Below, one piece after another: positions 1-6,909 of a stretch of DNA of 64,000 nt. Origin of the DNA: JBEKIK01 sp963845975 (GTDB lineage Bacteria > Planctomycetota > Planctomycetia > Pirellulales > Thermoguttaceae); NCBI GenBank assembly GCA_963845975.1, contig CAWJUD010000002.1:1240001-1304000 (forward strand), written 5' to 3'. Each line of letters begins with the position of its first letter. Within the stretch, counting starts at the first letter, position 1. The position numbers and the translations under genes were made by a program. Under the pieces are notes generated by a model. The model was not told the origin of the DNA. It made no database searches and saw nothing but the letters and a program-made list of their open reading frames with translations.

Positions 1-834
1 TTGTGGAAAGATCTGAATATTGGTACAACATACGATAATGTTGGCGCCGCCCCTCCCAGCACTCCTCCCGGAGATAACACTGTTCCGAATAATCTCATAC
101 CGGGCGTTTATATGAGAATCGCGATTTGCCCCAGTTATTCGCCGCCGTCTGATAAAGACTCCTGGCTGTCTTATCGGGTAAATGTGGGCCGGATGATGGG
201 AAATACCCTGCAAGGCGCCGCACAATCGTCTGCTACATTTATTCCCGCCGAAGGCGTATTCACGGATCAGTGTCAAGACAATCGCGTCGCAAGTCCCGCT
301 GCAACACAGGAACAAATTGTACGCGTTGGTTTGTCTTCGATTAGTTCCAACGACGGCACATCCACCACACTCATGCTTGCCGAAAACGCGGCCTCGGTGC
401 CCCCGCCAAATACCTATGCTTTTGATGGAAGATGGGCGCCTGTTATTGAACCGCCGCCAACTATTGATGGAGTTTCTATAGCCACGGTTAATACCAGTAC
501 ATATTATCAGGCCGCCCATGATGCAACGATTCTGGGTTTCAATTGGGCCGGCATGGACCCGAGCGATCCTAATGGCACCAAAACCAAAACCCTACAGACC
601 CCGGCTACAAAGATATACTCCAATCATCCAGGCGGGGTTGTTGTGAGTTTTTGCGATTCGCATCAATCTTTCCTGAAAACCGATATCGAACCGTTTATCT
701 ACATGCAGTTGATGTGCCCGTTTGATCGCGGAGTATATATTTCCGGCGGTGGCGCCACTCCTCTCGTGACTGGTATTGCGGACCCCTTAAATGCCGGCGC
801 TTTCGTCCCTCCAATTGATGAAAGCAGGTATTGA
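1..834 (+). CDS. DUF1559-type protein, 3' part (5' end outside window)
   Basis: This is the C-terminal 277 residues of a planctomycete DUF1559 protein. Members normally begin with a type IV pilin-like methylation signal and hydrophobic helix; that part is missing, so the gene continues upstream of base 1 and the TTG at base 1 need not be a start. Visible family marks are S-N-D-G-T-S-T-T-L-M-L-A-E-N near residue 115 and, near residue 204, N-H-P-G-G followed by F-C-D-S-H, which corresponds to the H-x9-DG C-terminal signature with Cys-Asp in place of Asp-Gly. Members are secreted, pseudopilin-like and of unknown exact role. Genomes of this phylum carry dozens of copies. The stop is TGA at 832. 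Family identity is confident; function is not known. Confidence 0.85.
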   Translation: MWKDLNIGTTYDNVGAAPPSTPPGDNTVPNNLIPGVYMRIAICPSYSPPSDKDSWLSYRVNVGRMMGNTLQGAAQSSATFIPAEGVFTDQCQDNRVASPAATQEQIVRVGLSSISSNDGTSTTLMLAENAASVPPPNTYAFDGRWAPVIEPPPTIDGVSIATVNTSTYYQAAHDATILGFNWAGMDPSDPNGTKTKTLQTPATKIYSNHPGGVVVSFCDSHQSFLKTDIEPFIYMQLMCPFDRGVYISGGGATPLVTGIADPLNAGAFVPPIDESRY

Positions 835-850
835 ACGCTCCGGTTATTTA

Positions 851-874
851 TTTAGTTCGCCGTGAATAACACGG
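851..874. repeat. Palindromic repeat, copy related to 3699-3725
   Basis: TTTAG-T-TCGCCGTGAATA followed by CACGG is found here in plus orientation and, with small differences, as its reverse complement at 3699-3725. The two copies therefore bracket the HAF/PEP-CTERM gene region in inverted orientation. It looks like a dispersed intergenic palindrome, with no coding role seen. Confidence 0.5.
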
Positions 875-905
875 CTGGGCAAATGAGTGATTAAACAAAA
901 GTTCT

Positions 906-931
906 CGTTCCCACGCCCCAGCGTGGGAACG
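906..931. repeat. CGTTCCCACGC / GCGTGGGAACG hairpin
   Basis: A perfect 11-bp inverted repeat with a 4-nt loop (CCCA). Relatives occur at 4071-4102 (ACTCGTT/AACGAGT with GTGGGAACGA beside it) and 5426-5448 (GTTCCCG/CGGGAAC). This is the widespread REP-like GCGTGGGAACG palindrome type seen in many environmental bacteria. It lies about 70 bp after the first gene, so it could also act as a transcription terminator, although no clear T-run follows. Confidence 0.6.
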
Positions 932-1200
932 AAGTAGATATCAAATCATATTTTTCCGGATATATTTCCCCCCGGGCCAAATTCGCCCTCAATCTCCTTT
1001 TCGAGAATTGAGGGCTTATTTTTTCGCCCATCTTATTCCCCTCTGGCCTTTTTGCCGCACCGCGGCGTTTTTTTGGGCCGCAGACCCTGCATTCTCCCAA
1101 CGGCGTTTTTTGGGGGCCGAAGGCGTTAATAGGCCCGGCATTCAGAGCTCGTCCACCTTTTTGAACCTTGCTGCGTAAGAACTTACGACGCCTCGAATAG

Positions 1201-1560
1201 CCCAAAGGGCTTGTAATAAGCCCTGGGTTGTCGCGCAGCGACTACCCAGGGGCAAATAGGAACAAAAAAACAATACCCCAAAAGGGTTCCGGAGAGTTGG
1301 ACGCCGCACTTCGCAACCCTTTCAGGGTTGATGTGGTGATTATAAATCCCATCTACCATATGCAATCCCTTCGGGATAAAAATTGCGGCGCCCGTTTACC
1401 ATGAAAGGTGGACGATCTCTAAACGCCGGGCCTAGTACCGCAATGCGGAAAAAGACTGTAAACGGCCCTCTCGGTCGTCCATCCAACAACTTATGTGTAA
1501 CAACGAGGCCGTTCCCCTGGGCTGGATGAATTTCCACACCATCGGGGCTGCAATCGGCTA
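1201..1560. repeat. Gene-free tract with several short hairpins
   Basis: The 835-1695 interval has no convincing gene; its open frames overlap each other and show no family resemblance. It holds stacked hairpins: 1221-1251 (CCCTGGGT..GTCGC/GCGAC..ACCCAGGG), 1315-1329 (AACCCT/AGGGTT) and 1365-1377 (ATCCCTTCGGGAT). The concentration of imperfect palindromes suggests degraded REP-type repeats, or a structured non-coding RNA. No known RNA family was recognised. Confidence 0.45.
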
Positions 1561-1695
1561 ATCACTTACATCGATGAAGATTCATAAACCATTCGATAGA
1601 GGTATTTAATCTCTGTCAATATTGTTTATAATAGATCAAGTTTTTCAGGTGTCCGGCAAATACCTTATGACAAAGCAACTCGGAGGGCGATTCAC

Positions 1696-3588
1696 GTGAA
1701 AATACACTATCCGCTTCTTGCAGCCATCCTCTTGATATCGAGCCTGGCAGTATCCGCATGGTCCGCGACTGTACCCTATAGTTACGAGGTCGTGGATCTG
1801 AGTTCAGTGCTTGGCACTGCAACCAGCAGTGCCGTTGATATTAACAATAACGGACAAGTCATTGGGCAAAGCGCTGGCGGAGCATTTATTTATAGTTCCC
1901 AGAATGGGACCGTTACATATCTCGACGATGTTTCCGCCATCGCGCATGGCATAAACAACAACGGGCAGGTCGTGGGTGAAGCATCCGGGACAGCTTTTCT
2001 TTATAGCGGCGGGACGATGACCTCACTGGGTAGCGATACCCGTGCAGCCTATAGCATAAATGATTCCGAACAAATAGTCGGTTATGGCAATTTTGTCGTT
2101 AATCCCCAGGACGATAAAGCCGATCGAGGCTTTATCTATAACTCCGGCAATATTACCGTACTTGGAACTTTAACTCCATCCTCCGACACCAATCGCTTGT
2201 TCAAGAGTTATGCTTATTCTATCAACAACAACGGGCAGGTTGTAGGCAAAGCCAGTTATCAAAACTATTCGACTAATACCGCATTTCTATTAGATGGCGG
2301 CGTAATGTCCAATCTGGGCACATTAGGCGGCATGACAAGTACTGCATATTCCATAAACAACAACGGGCAAATAGTTGGGGTGGCCGCTACGGCATCGCTA
2401 GGCGACCATGCTTTCCTTTATGACAATGCGATGACCGACCTTTCCAACATTATTTTCAATAATTGCTACGCCACGAGCGCCAACGATATCAACGACAATG
2501 GGCAAGTCGTGGGCAATGCCTCGGGCATCTCTAGCGGTTTTACCACCTTTATTTACGATGGTTCGATGACAGATATGTTTACGGCAAACAAGACGACAAG
2601 CTATCGTATTATCTCCGTCAACGCCATAAACGACCAGGGACAGATCGCGGCTACCGGAAAATTTAATCAATCTGCTGCTCGCGCTTTAATTCTGACCCCC
2701 GCTATCCGCACCTGGGACGGCGGTGGTACGACTGATAATTGGATCACCCTGCCGAACTGGAACCCCGATACCATGCCGGTAACAGGAAGCGCACTGGTCT
2801 TTACAGGAACCTTAAGACGATCAAACGTAAACAACTCCAGTCTGGATAATGTCGGGCTTGTCACCTTTGTCAACGGCGGATTTAATATCAGCGGCAATCT
2901 CTTAACATTAAATGCCGGAATCGCTAGCACCGACGACAATACCTGGGCCATCAATTCCACCCTCGGTTATTCGCAATCCTTTACCAGTTTGTCCGGCACC
3001 TTGACAATTAGCGGCAACGTGAATAACAACGGCAAGCTTCTGACCGTTGATGGGCCGGGCAATCATCTTATTTCCGGGGCGATCTCCGGAACCGGCGGGC
3101 TGACTAAATCCGGCTCAGGCACTTCGACGCTCTCCAGCACCAATAACACCTATCATGACGCTACCACGGTCACCGCCGGCGTGCTGGAAATTACCGGCGG
3201 CGTCAACTTGGGCACTACGCCGCTTATCGACGTGCAAGGCGGCAAGGCGGTTCTAAAAACTACGAATGTGAACAACAACACTTTGAATATCGAAACCGCT
3301 TTGGCAGGTACGTTTGTGATCGCCGATGGAATTCATACCGTCGGCGACATTGAAGGCCCTGGTACAACTGAGGTTGACGGTCAATTGACGGTCACTAATA
3401 TGGATCAAGGCGCTATAACCATTGGTCCCGGCGGAATCCTGACCATTGCCGTCTTGCCCGGCGGTCCCTCCTCCGTATCCACACGGATCACTGCCATACC
3501 CGAACCGGCGACGTTGATCCTGATAATTACAGGCCTCATTTGCGTTCTTATCTGCCGGAAAATGAGAATTGTTTCCGCCCACCACTGA
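1696..3588 (+). CDS. HAF-repeat, autotransporter-strand and PEP-CTERM surface protein
   Basis: A 630-residue exported protein. The start is GTG at 1696, with a CGGAGG ribosome site about 9 nt upstream. An N-terminal signal peptide (residues 1-24, ending A-W-S-A) is followed by about seven HAF-type repeats between residues 45 and 330, each built on A/S-I-N-N-N-G-Q-V-V-G then an F-L/I-Y strand. At residues 338-360 comes W-D-G-G-G-T-T-D-N-W with N-W-N-P, then a PATR-like autotransporter-associated strand near residue 470 (G-A-I-S-G-T-G-G-L-T-K-S-G-S-G-T-S-T-L). The C-terminus has a PEP-CTERM tripartite signal: P-E-P, a hydrophobic helix (T-L-I-L-I-I-T-G-L-I-C-V-L-I) and basic residues (C-R-K-M-R). 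PEP-CTERM proteins are sorted by exosortase and usually accompany exopolysaccharide production, which suits the export gene just downstream. Ligand and function are unknown. Confidence 0.9.
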   Translation: MKIHYPLLAAILLISSLAVSAWSATVPYSYEVVDLSSVLGTATSSAVDINNNGQVIGQSAGGAFIYSSQNGTVTYLDDVSAIAHGINNNGQVVGEASGTAFLYSGGTMTSLGSDTRAAYSINDSEQIVGYGNFVVNPQDDKADRGFIYNSGNITVLGTLTPSSDTNRLFKSYAYSINNNGQVVGKASYQNYSTNTAFLLDGGVMSNLGTLGGMTSTAYSINNNGQIVGVAATASLGDHAFLYDNAMTDLSNIIFNNCYATSANDINDNGQVVGNASGISSGFTTFIYDGSMTDMFTANKTTSYRIISVNAINDQGQIAATGKFNQSAARALILTPAIRTWDGGGTTDNWITLPNWNPDTMPVTGSALVFTGTLRRSNVNNSSLDNVGLVTFVNGGFNISGNLLTLNAGIASTDDNTWAINSTLGYSQSFTSLSGTLTISGNVNNNGKLLTVDGPGNHLISGAISGTGGLTKSGSGTSTLSSTNNTYHDATTVTAGVLEITGGVNLGTTPLIDVQGGKAVLKTTNVNNNTLNIETALAGTFVIADGIHTVGDIEGPGTTEVDGQLTVTNMDQGAITIGPGGILTIAVLPGGPSSVSTRITAIPEPATLILIITGLICVLICRKMRIVSAHH

Positions 3589-3637
3589 TTCCGTTGATTC
3601 CGTGATACGATGTGCTGGAATTACGTGAAAGATAAGC

Positions 3638-3725
3638 ATATTTAGCCCCGGATGAATACACCCGGGGCGGGGCGGGTTCTTGATTCTCCCTTTTCCACGC
3701 CGTGTATTCACGGCGAGCTAAATAT
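3638..3725. repeat. Nested palindrome after the PEP-CTERM gene
   Basis: Outer arms ATATTTAGC (3638-3646) and GCTAAATAT (3717-3725) enclose GAATACAC (3654-3661) / GTGTATTC (3702-3709) and an inner GCCCCGG (3645-3651) / CCGGGGC (3662-3668). The right half repeats, inverted, the element at 851-874. It lies 50 bp after the stop, so it may end transcription, but its repetition suggests a REP-type element. Confidence 0.55.
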
Positions 3726-4180
3726 CAATTCCAGAGATTCCTCGTTGTGAAGCAGTGACGCACTAGTAATACGCTTTCCATTTCAAAACGGCGGCTAGCA
3801 GATTTTAAATGTGCTTGATTGGTAACGACTTACGAATGCTAGCAACGCGCAGGTTTGAAATAGAATTGGTATAAAAGCCGGATAGGTGCGCAATGCGATT
3901 TAGGGCTTTTATTTCTCCACCCCACCCATAATCAGGTAAAAAACTAAACAACAGGTCAAAACGGTGCAAAGTAAATGTTAAACTTTGTCGATTATTCCGG
4001 CAGTGTAGATTAAGTGGAGTTTAATAGCTGTATGTTTAAATCGGCTATTTTACCCAGCTTTACATTTTCAACTCGTTGCCACACTGGGACATGGGAACGA
4101 GTTGATAACCAGGGGCGTGGGAACGACGCCATGAACGCGCGGCACGAGTGCCGCGGCTAAAACGCAGAATCGGGCATAAA

Positions 4181-4254
4181 ACCACCCGCGACCGCTGGTC
4201 GCGGCTTTACAAACCAAAATAAAACCACCCGCGACCGCTGGTTGCGGCTTTACA
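4181..4254. repeat. Two CCGCGACC/GGTCGCGG palindromes in the leader
   Basis: CCGCGACC-gct-GGTCGCGG at 4186-4204 and a near copy with GGTTGCGG about 47 bp later stand upstream of the export gene; the same pair is in copy B (30165-30233). A related GCGACCACTGGTCGC lies near 19764. This is a dispersed REP-like palindrome. In the leader it could form transcript hairpins. Confidence 0.55.
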
Positions 4255-4281
4255 CCATTACGCAGAATTTCGCCTTTTCCC

Positions 4282-5385
4282 ATGAATGATTCCTTATTCC
4301 GCCTTCCGCCTTATGCCGCGGGACGATTTTTAAAATCGTCCTACCTGACGGCGTTGCTGCTGGCGGCCGGGGCGGTGGCGGGATTTGCGGGCTGCCGGCC
4401 GTTCGACCATTACGGGCAGTCGCTGCAGGCGCCGGTATCGCCGGCGTTGGAGCCGCCGCGGGAGAAGTCGATGGTGTCATTGCCGGCCTATCGCGTGGAG
4501 CCGCCCGACATTTTGCAGGTCGAGATGTTGAAGATGGTGCCCTTGCCGCCCTACCGCATCGAGGTTTACGACGTACTTAAGATCAGCGCGGTGGGCACGA
4601 TACCGGACCAGCCTATAAACGATTTCTTCCTGGTGGAGGGCGAAGGCACGGTGAATTTGGGGCCGGCTTACGGCACGGTGCGGATCGGGGGCATGACCAT
4701 CGACGAGGCCACCAAGGCCATTACCGAACAATTGCAGCAGATCTTGCGTAATCCCGAGGTCTCGGTGCAGTTGATGCGTACGGCGGGCACGCAGCCGGTA
4801 ACCGGTCAGTACCTGGTGGGCCCGGACGGGACGATCAACCTGCGGACATACGGGGTGGTGCACGTGTCGGGCAGGACGGTCACGGAGATCAAGTTGGCCT
4901 TGCAAAAGCATCTAACGCAGTTTTTCGATTCGCCGGAGGTGTCCGTGGACGTGCTGGGCTACAACAGCAAGGTGTTTTACGTGATCACCGACGGGGCGGG
5001 TTCCGGCGACAACGTGCGTCGGATCCCCATAACGGGGAACGAGACGGTGTTGGACGCCTTGGCCGCAGTGGGGGGCTTGTCGCAGTTTTCCAGCAAAGAG
5101 GTGTGGGTTGCCCGGCCTGCCCCCGGGGACTTTGGCTGCGAGCAGATCTTGCCCGTGGATTACGCGGCGATGACCCGCGGCGGGTCGGCGGCCACGAACT
5201 ATCAGCTCCTGCCCGGCGACAGGGTGTTTGTGGCCGAGGACAACCTGATATCGTTCAACGTCTTCCTGGGCAAGCTGACTGCCCCGGTGGAACGCCTGCT
5301 GGGCGTCACCGGGCTGGGCAGTTCCACGATGCGCGGCTTGCAAACCATGGGCCGAAACTACAACCGCACCCGAACCGGTTTCTAA
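4282..5385 (+). CDS. Polysaccharide export lipoprotein, Wza-like (copy A)
   Basis: A 367-residue outer-membrane polysaccharide export protein, the secretin-like exit channel for capsule or exopolysaccharide. A hydrophobic segment (residues 22-36) ends in lipobox G-F-A-G-C, giving a predicted lipidated Cys38. The Poly_export module follows, with paired Y-R-V-E-P-P-D-I-L and Y-R-I-E-V-Y-D-V-L-K-I motifs (about residues 71-100) and E-G-T-V-N-L..G-T-V-R-I-G-G; a second copy starts near residue 172 (G-P-D-G-T-I-N-L..G-V-V-H-V-S-G). An SLBB-like region comes after (residues 225-320, L-D-A-L-A-A-V-G-G-L, L-P-G-D-R-V-F-V). The ATG at 4282 lacks a clear ribosome site. A palindrome sits inside codons 14-20, so a downstream TTG start is possible. 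Copy B encodes the identical protein. No tyrosine kinase or glycosyltransferase genes adjoin it. Confidence 0.88.
   Translation: MNDSLFRLPPYAAGRFLKSSYLTALLLAAGAVAGFAGCRPFDHYGQSLQAPVSPALEPPREKSMVSLPAYRVEPPDILQVEMLKMVPLPPYRIEVYDVLKISAVGTIPDQPINDFFLVEGEGTVNLGPAYGTVRIGGMTIDEATKAITEQLQQILRNPEVSVQLMRTAGTQPVTGQYLVGPDGTINLRTYGVVHVSGRTVTEIKLALQKHLTQFFDSPEVSVDVLGYNSKVFYVITDGAGSGDNVRRIPITGNETVLDALAAVGGLSQFSSKEVWVARPAPGDFGCEQILPVDYAAMTRGGSAATNYQLLPGDRVFVAEDNLISFNVFLGKLTAPVERLLGVTGLGSSTMRGLQTMGRNYNRTRTGF
4321..4341. repeat. GGACGATTTT / AAAATCGTCC palindrome inside the 5' coding region
   Basis: Perfect 10-bp arms with a 1-nt loop, spanning codons 14-20 of the export gene and repeated at 30300-30320 in copy B. 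It resembles intergenic palindromes more than coding sequence. That suggests either that the true start is downstream or that a palindrome inserted into the signal-peptide region. Confidence 0.6.
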
Positions 5386-5425
5386 TCGCGTAAACGTTGT
5401 ATGTCCGGAAAAAAATCAGGAAACA

Positions 5426-5448
5426 GTTCCCGTGCAAAGCGCGGGAAC
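5426..5448. terminator. Hairpin between export gene A and the YHS-like gene
   Basis: Arms GTTCCCGTGC and GCGCGGGAAC (one mismatch) enclose a 3-nt AAA loop about 40 bp after the export stop. It is followed by an A-rich, not T-rich, stretch on the plus strand. It is a possible terminator and also a member of the GTGGGAAC palindrome family. Confidence 0.4.
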
Positions 5449-5524
5449 CGGGAAATAAAACAGAAGATAAAAACGACAGTTTTAGCCAAGGGAATAACGG
5501 CCTAAATTAAGAAGGAAGAATGCC

Positions 5525-6721
5525 ATGGTGAAACGGATTTCACGGATTGGTTTTGCCGTCCTATATAGCGTGGCGGCGGCAACGCTTTTGTGCGCCGATT
5601 ATGCAAAAGCGTCAGGGGTATACAAACTGGAACATCCTCAAGGCTGGGGTTGTTGCTGCATTCCGAATGTCGGTGAATTTGGATATTTTCGCACCGAATG
5701 GCGCGAGTGGCCGGGCGAGATTCGCCGCGATAAAACTTTTCCCCGTTCCATAGGCATGGAGGCAATTCCCGCGCCCGGGGGCCAGGAAATAATTCCGCCG
5801 CCCAGGGCCAACGAAATGCCTAAAGGTCCCGGGGGAACACAACCGGGTGCGGGAACAGAAGAAGGCGCGGAAAAGCCGTCCGAAGGTTTGCCGAAAGAAA
5901 AGCCGGCCGAGCCGGAAAAGGAAACTCCCGCTTTGCCCGGATTGCCTACGGAACCGGGCGGAATCAATCCCTTGGGAAGTTTACCGCCGGATTTAGGAGT
6001 TCCCACGCCGTCGGTTCCCAAGGCGAAAGAAGACAATACCCCCGGTACTGAATCCAAAGCGGAAGGCGAGCCCAAAACCGAATCGCCGGAAAAAGACAAG
6101 ACCGATAATCCCGCCCCCGGCCCCAAGCCGGACGACAAAGGAACTCGGATCAAATCGCCGGGTAATTCACCCAAGTACAGCCGCCTCGATCCGGTCGGGC
6201 AATCATCCGACACAATCCGTGCGGCCGCGTACTATGAGCCGGCGGAATCGCCGATGGCCGCCCGCCTTTCCCGCAGCGTCGCGTCGCACTCGTACCAGAG
6301 TCCCGGCGAATCGCCCGAAGATACGGCCGTGATGCGAAGCGAAGCGCAAGTCGACACATCGTCGAATGAAACGCGGCGAGATGCGCCGTCCGTGGGGGTC
6401 GATGGTTTTTGTCCCGTGGAATTAAGCCTGCACGGGCGTTGGGTGCAAGGCGATCCGCGTTGGACGGTAGTTTACAAGGGATTTATATACCGTCTTTCGG
6501 GCAATGCGCAGCGGCAGGAGTTTTTGGCCAATCCGGAGAAATTTATTCCGGCCAACGGCGGATTCGATCCGGTGATATCTGTTACTCAAAGGCGGAATGT
6601 TCCCGGTCAGGTAAACTTTTGCGCCGCTTATAAGGGGCGGATTTACATGTTTTCCAGCGCGGCCACACAGCAATACTTCCATAACGATCCTGAAGCGTAT
6701 GCCAACGCTGCGATAAAATAA
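5525..6721 (+). CDS. Secreted protein with tandem YHS-like domains
   Basis: A 398-residue exported protein. AAGGAAG lies 7-8 nt before the ATG at 5525. After a signal peptide (about residues 1-29) comes G-W-G-C-C-C-I-P with F-G-Y-F-R-T-E-W-R-E-W-P, an aromatic motif that recurs in planctomycete secreted proteins. Residues 80-215 are a Pro/Glu/Lys-rich linker, probably disordered. The last 105 residues look like two YHS-type units: F-C-P-V-E-L..W-V-Q-G-D-P..Y-K-G-F-I-Y-R-L..F-L-A-N-P-E-K-F-I-P, then G-F-D-P-V..Y-K-G-R-I-Y-M-F-S-S..F-H-N-D-P-E-A-Y. YHS domains are short, Cys-containing and in some cases metal-binding. The role here is unknown. It stands 139 bp after export gene A and converges on the 6910-9123 gene. 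Confidence 0.7.
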   Translation: MVKRISRIGFAVLYSVAAATLLCADYAKASGVYKLEHPQGWGCCCIPNVGEFGYFRTEWREWPGEIRRDKTFPRSIGMEAIPAPGGQEIIPPPRANEMPKGPGGTQPGAGTEEGAEKPSEGLPKEKPAEPEKETPALPGLPTEPGGINPLGSLPPDLGVPTPSVPKAKEDNTPGTESKAEGEPKTESPEKDKTDNPAPGPKPDDKGTRIKSPGNSPKYSRLDPVGQSSDTIRAAAYYEPAESPMAARLSRSVASHSYQSPGESPEDTAVMRSEAQVDTSSNETRRDAPSVGVDGFCPVELSLHGRWVQGDPRWTVVYKGFIYRLSGNAQRQEFLANPEKFIPANGGFDPVISVTQRRNVPGQVNFCAAYKGRIYMFSSAATQQYFHNDPEAYANAAIK

Positions 6722-6804
6722 TACCAACTCTAATTCAAGGCCGCGTTCTGACACAAATTTGAGTTGCATGTTTTATCTGGAAAAGAAGCTGATTTTTGCA
6801 CGCC

Positions 6805-6824
6805 GCGAAACCGCAAGCGGTTTT
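6805..6824. repeat. GCGAAACCGCAAGCGGTTT palindrome, copy 1 of 3
   Basis: AAACCGC-AA-GCGGTTT in the same extended form occurs at 6805-6824, 10678-10696 and 18400-18419, always between genes. This is a dispersed short palindrome of the REP type. Confidence 0.7.
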
Positions 6825-6841
6825 CGAACGGGCAAGAAAAA

Positions 6842-6873
6842 CAAGGGGACGGCAATTGCTTGCCGTCCCCTTG
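6842..6873 (-). terminator. Strong terminator for the 6910-9123 gene
   Basis: Perfect 14-bp arms CAAGGGGACGGCAA and TTGCCGTCCCCTTG with a 4-nt loop. Read on the minus strand, the stem is followed at once by TTTTTCTT, the layout of an intrinsic terminator, 36 bp beyond the stop of the minus-strand gene. On the plus strand it is followed by ATTATTT, so it may also end the converging YHS-like transcript. Confidence 0.8.
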
Positions 6874-6909
6874 ATTATTTAGCGATCGTTGCAGCCCGGC
6901 GCCGGCCGA

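Larger units (their letters stand above)
3944..5393 (+). repeat. 1,450-bp direct repeat, copy A (polysaccharide-export cassette)
   Basis: Bases 3944-5393 recur at 29923-31372 with a constant offset of 25,979 bp. The only difference found is C5175 against G31154, the third base of a Thr codon (ACC/ACG). The repeat covers 338 bp upstream of the gene, the whole gene and 8 bp after its stop. Outside the block the flanks differ, apart from a short GGTAAAAA tract at the left edge. No terminal inverted repeats or target duplications were seen, so a recent duplication or gene conversion is more likely than transposition. Confidence 0.95.

Noticed and set aside
891..1537. Minus-strand frames in the 0.9-1.5 kb spacer
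   Set aside because: They overlap hairpin repeats, lack ribosome sites and show no protein-like composition.
5638..6213. Minus-strand 191-codon frame in the YHS-like gene
   Set aside because: Low-complexity Gly/Ser/Pro frame opposite a Pro/Glu/Lys linker, with no start signal.
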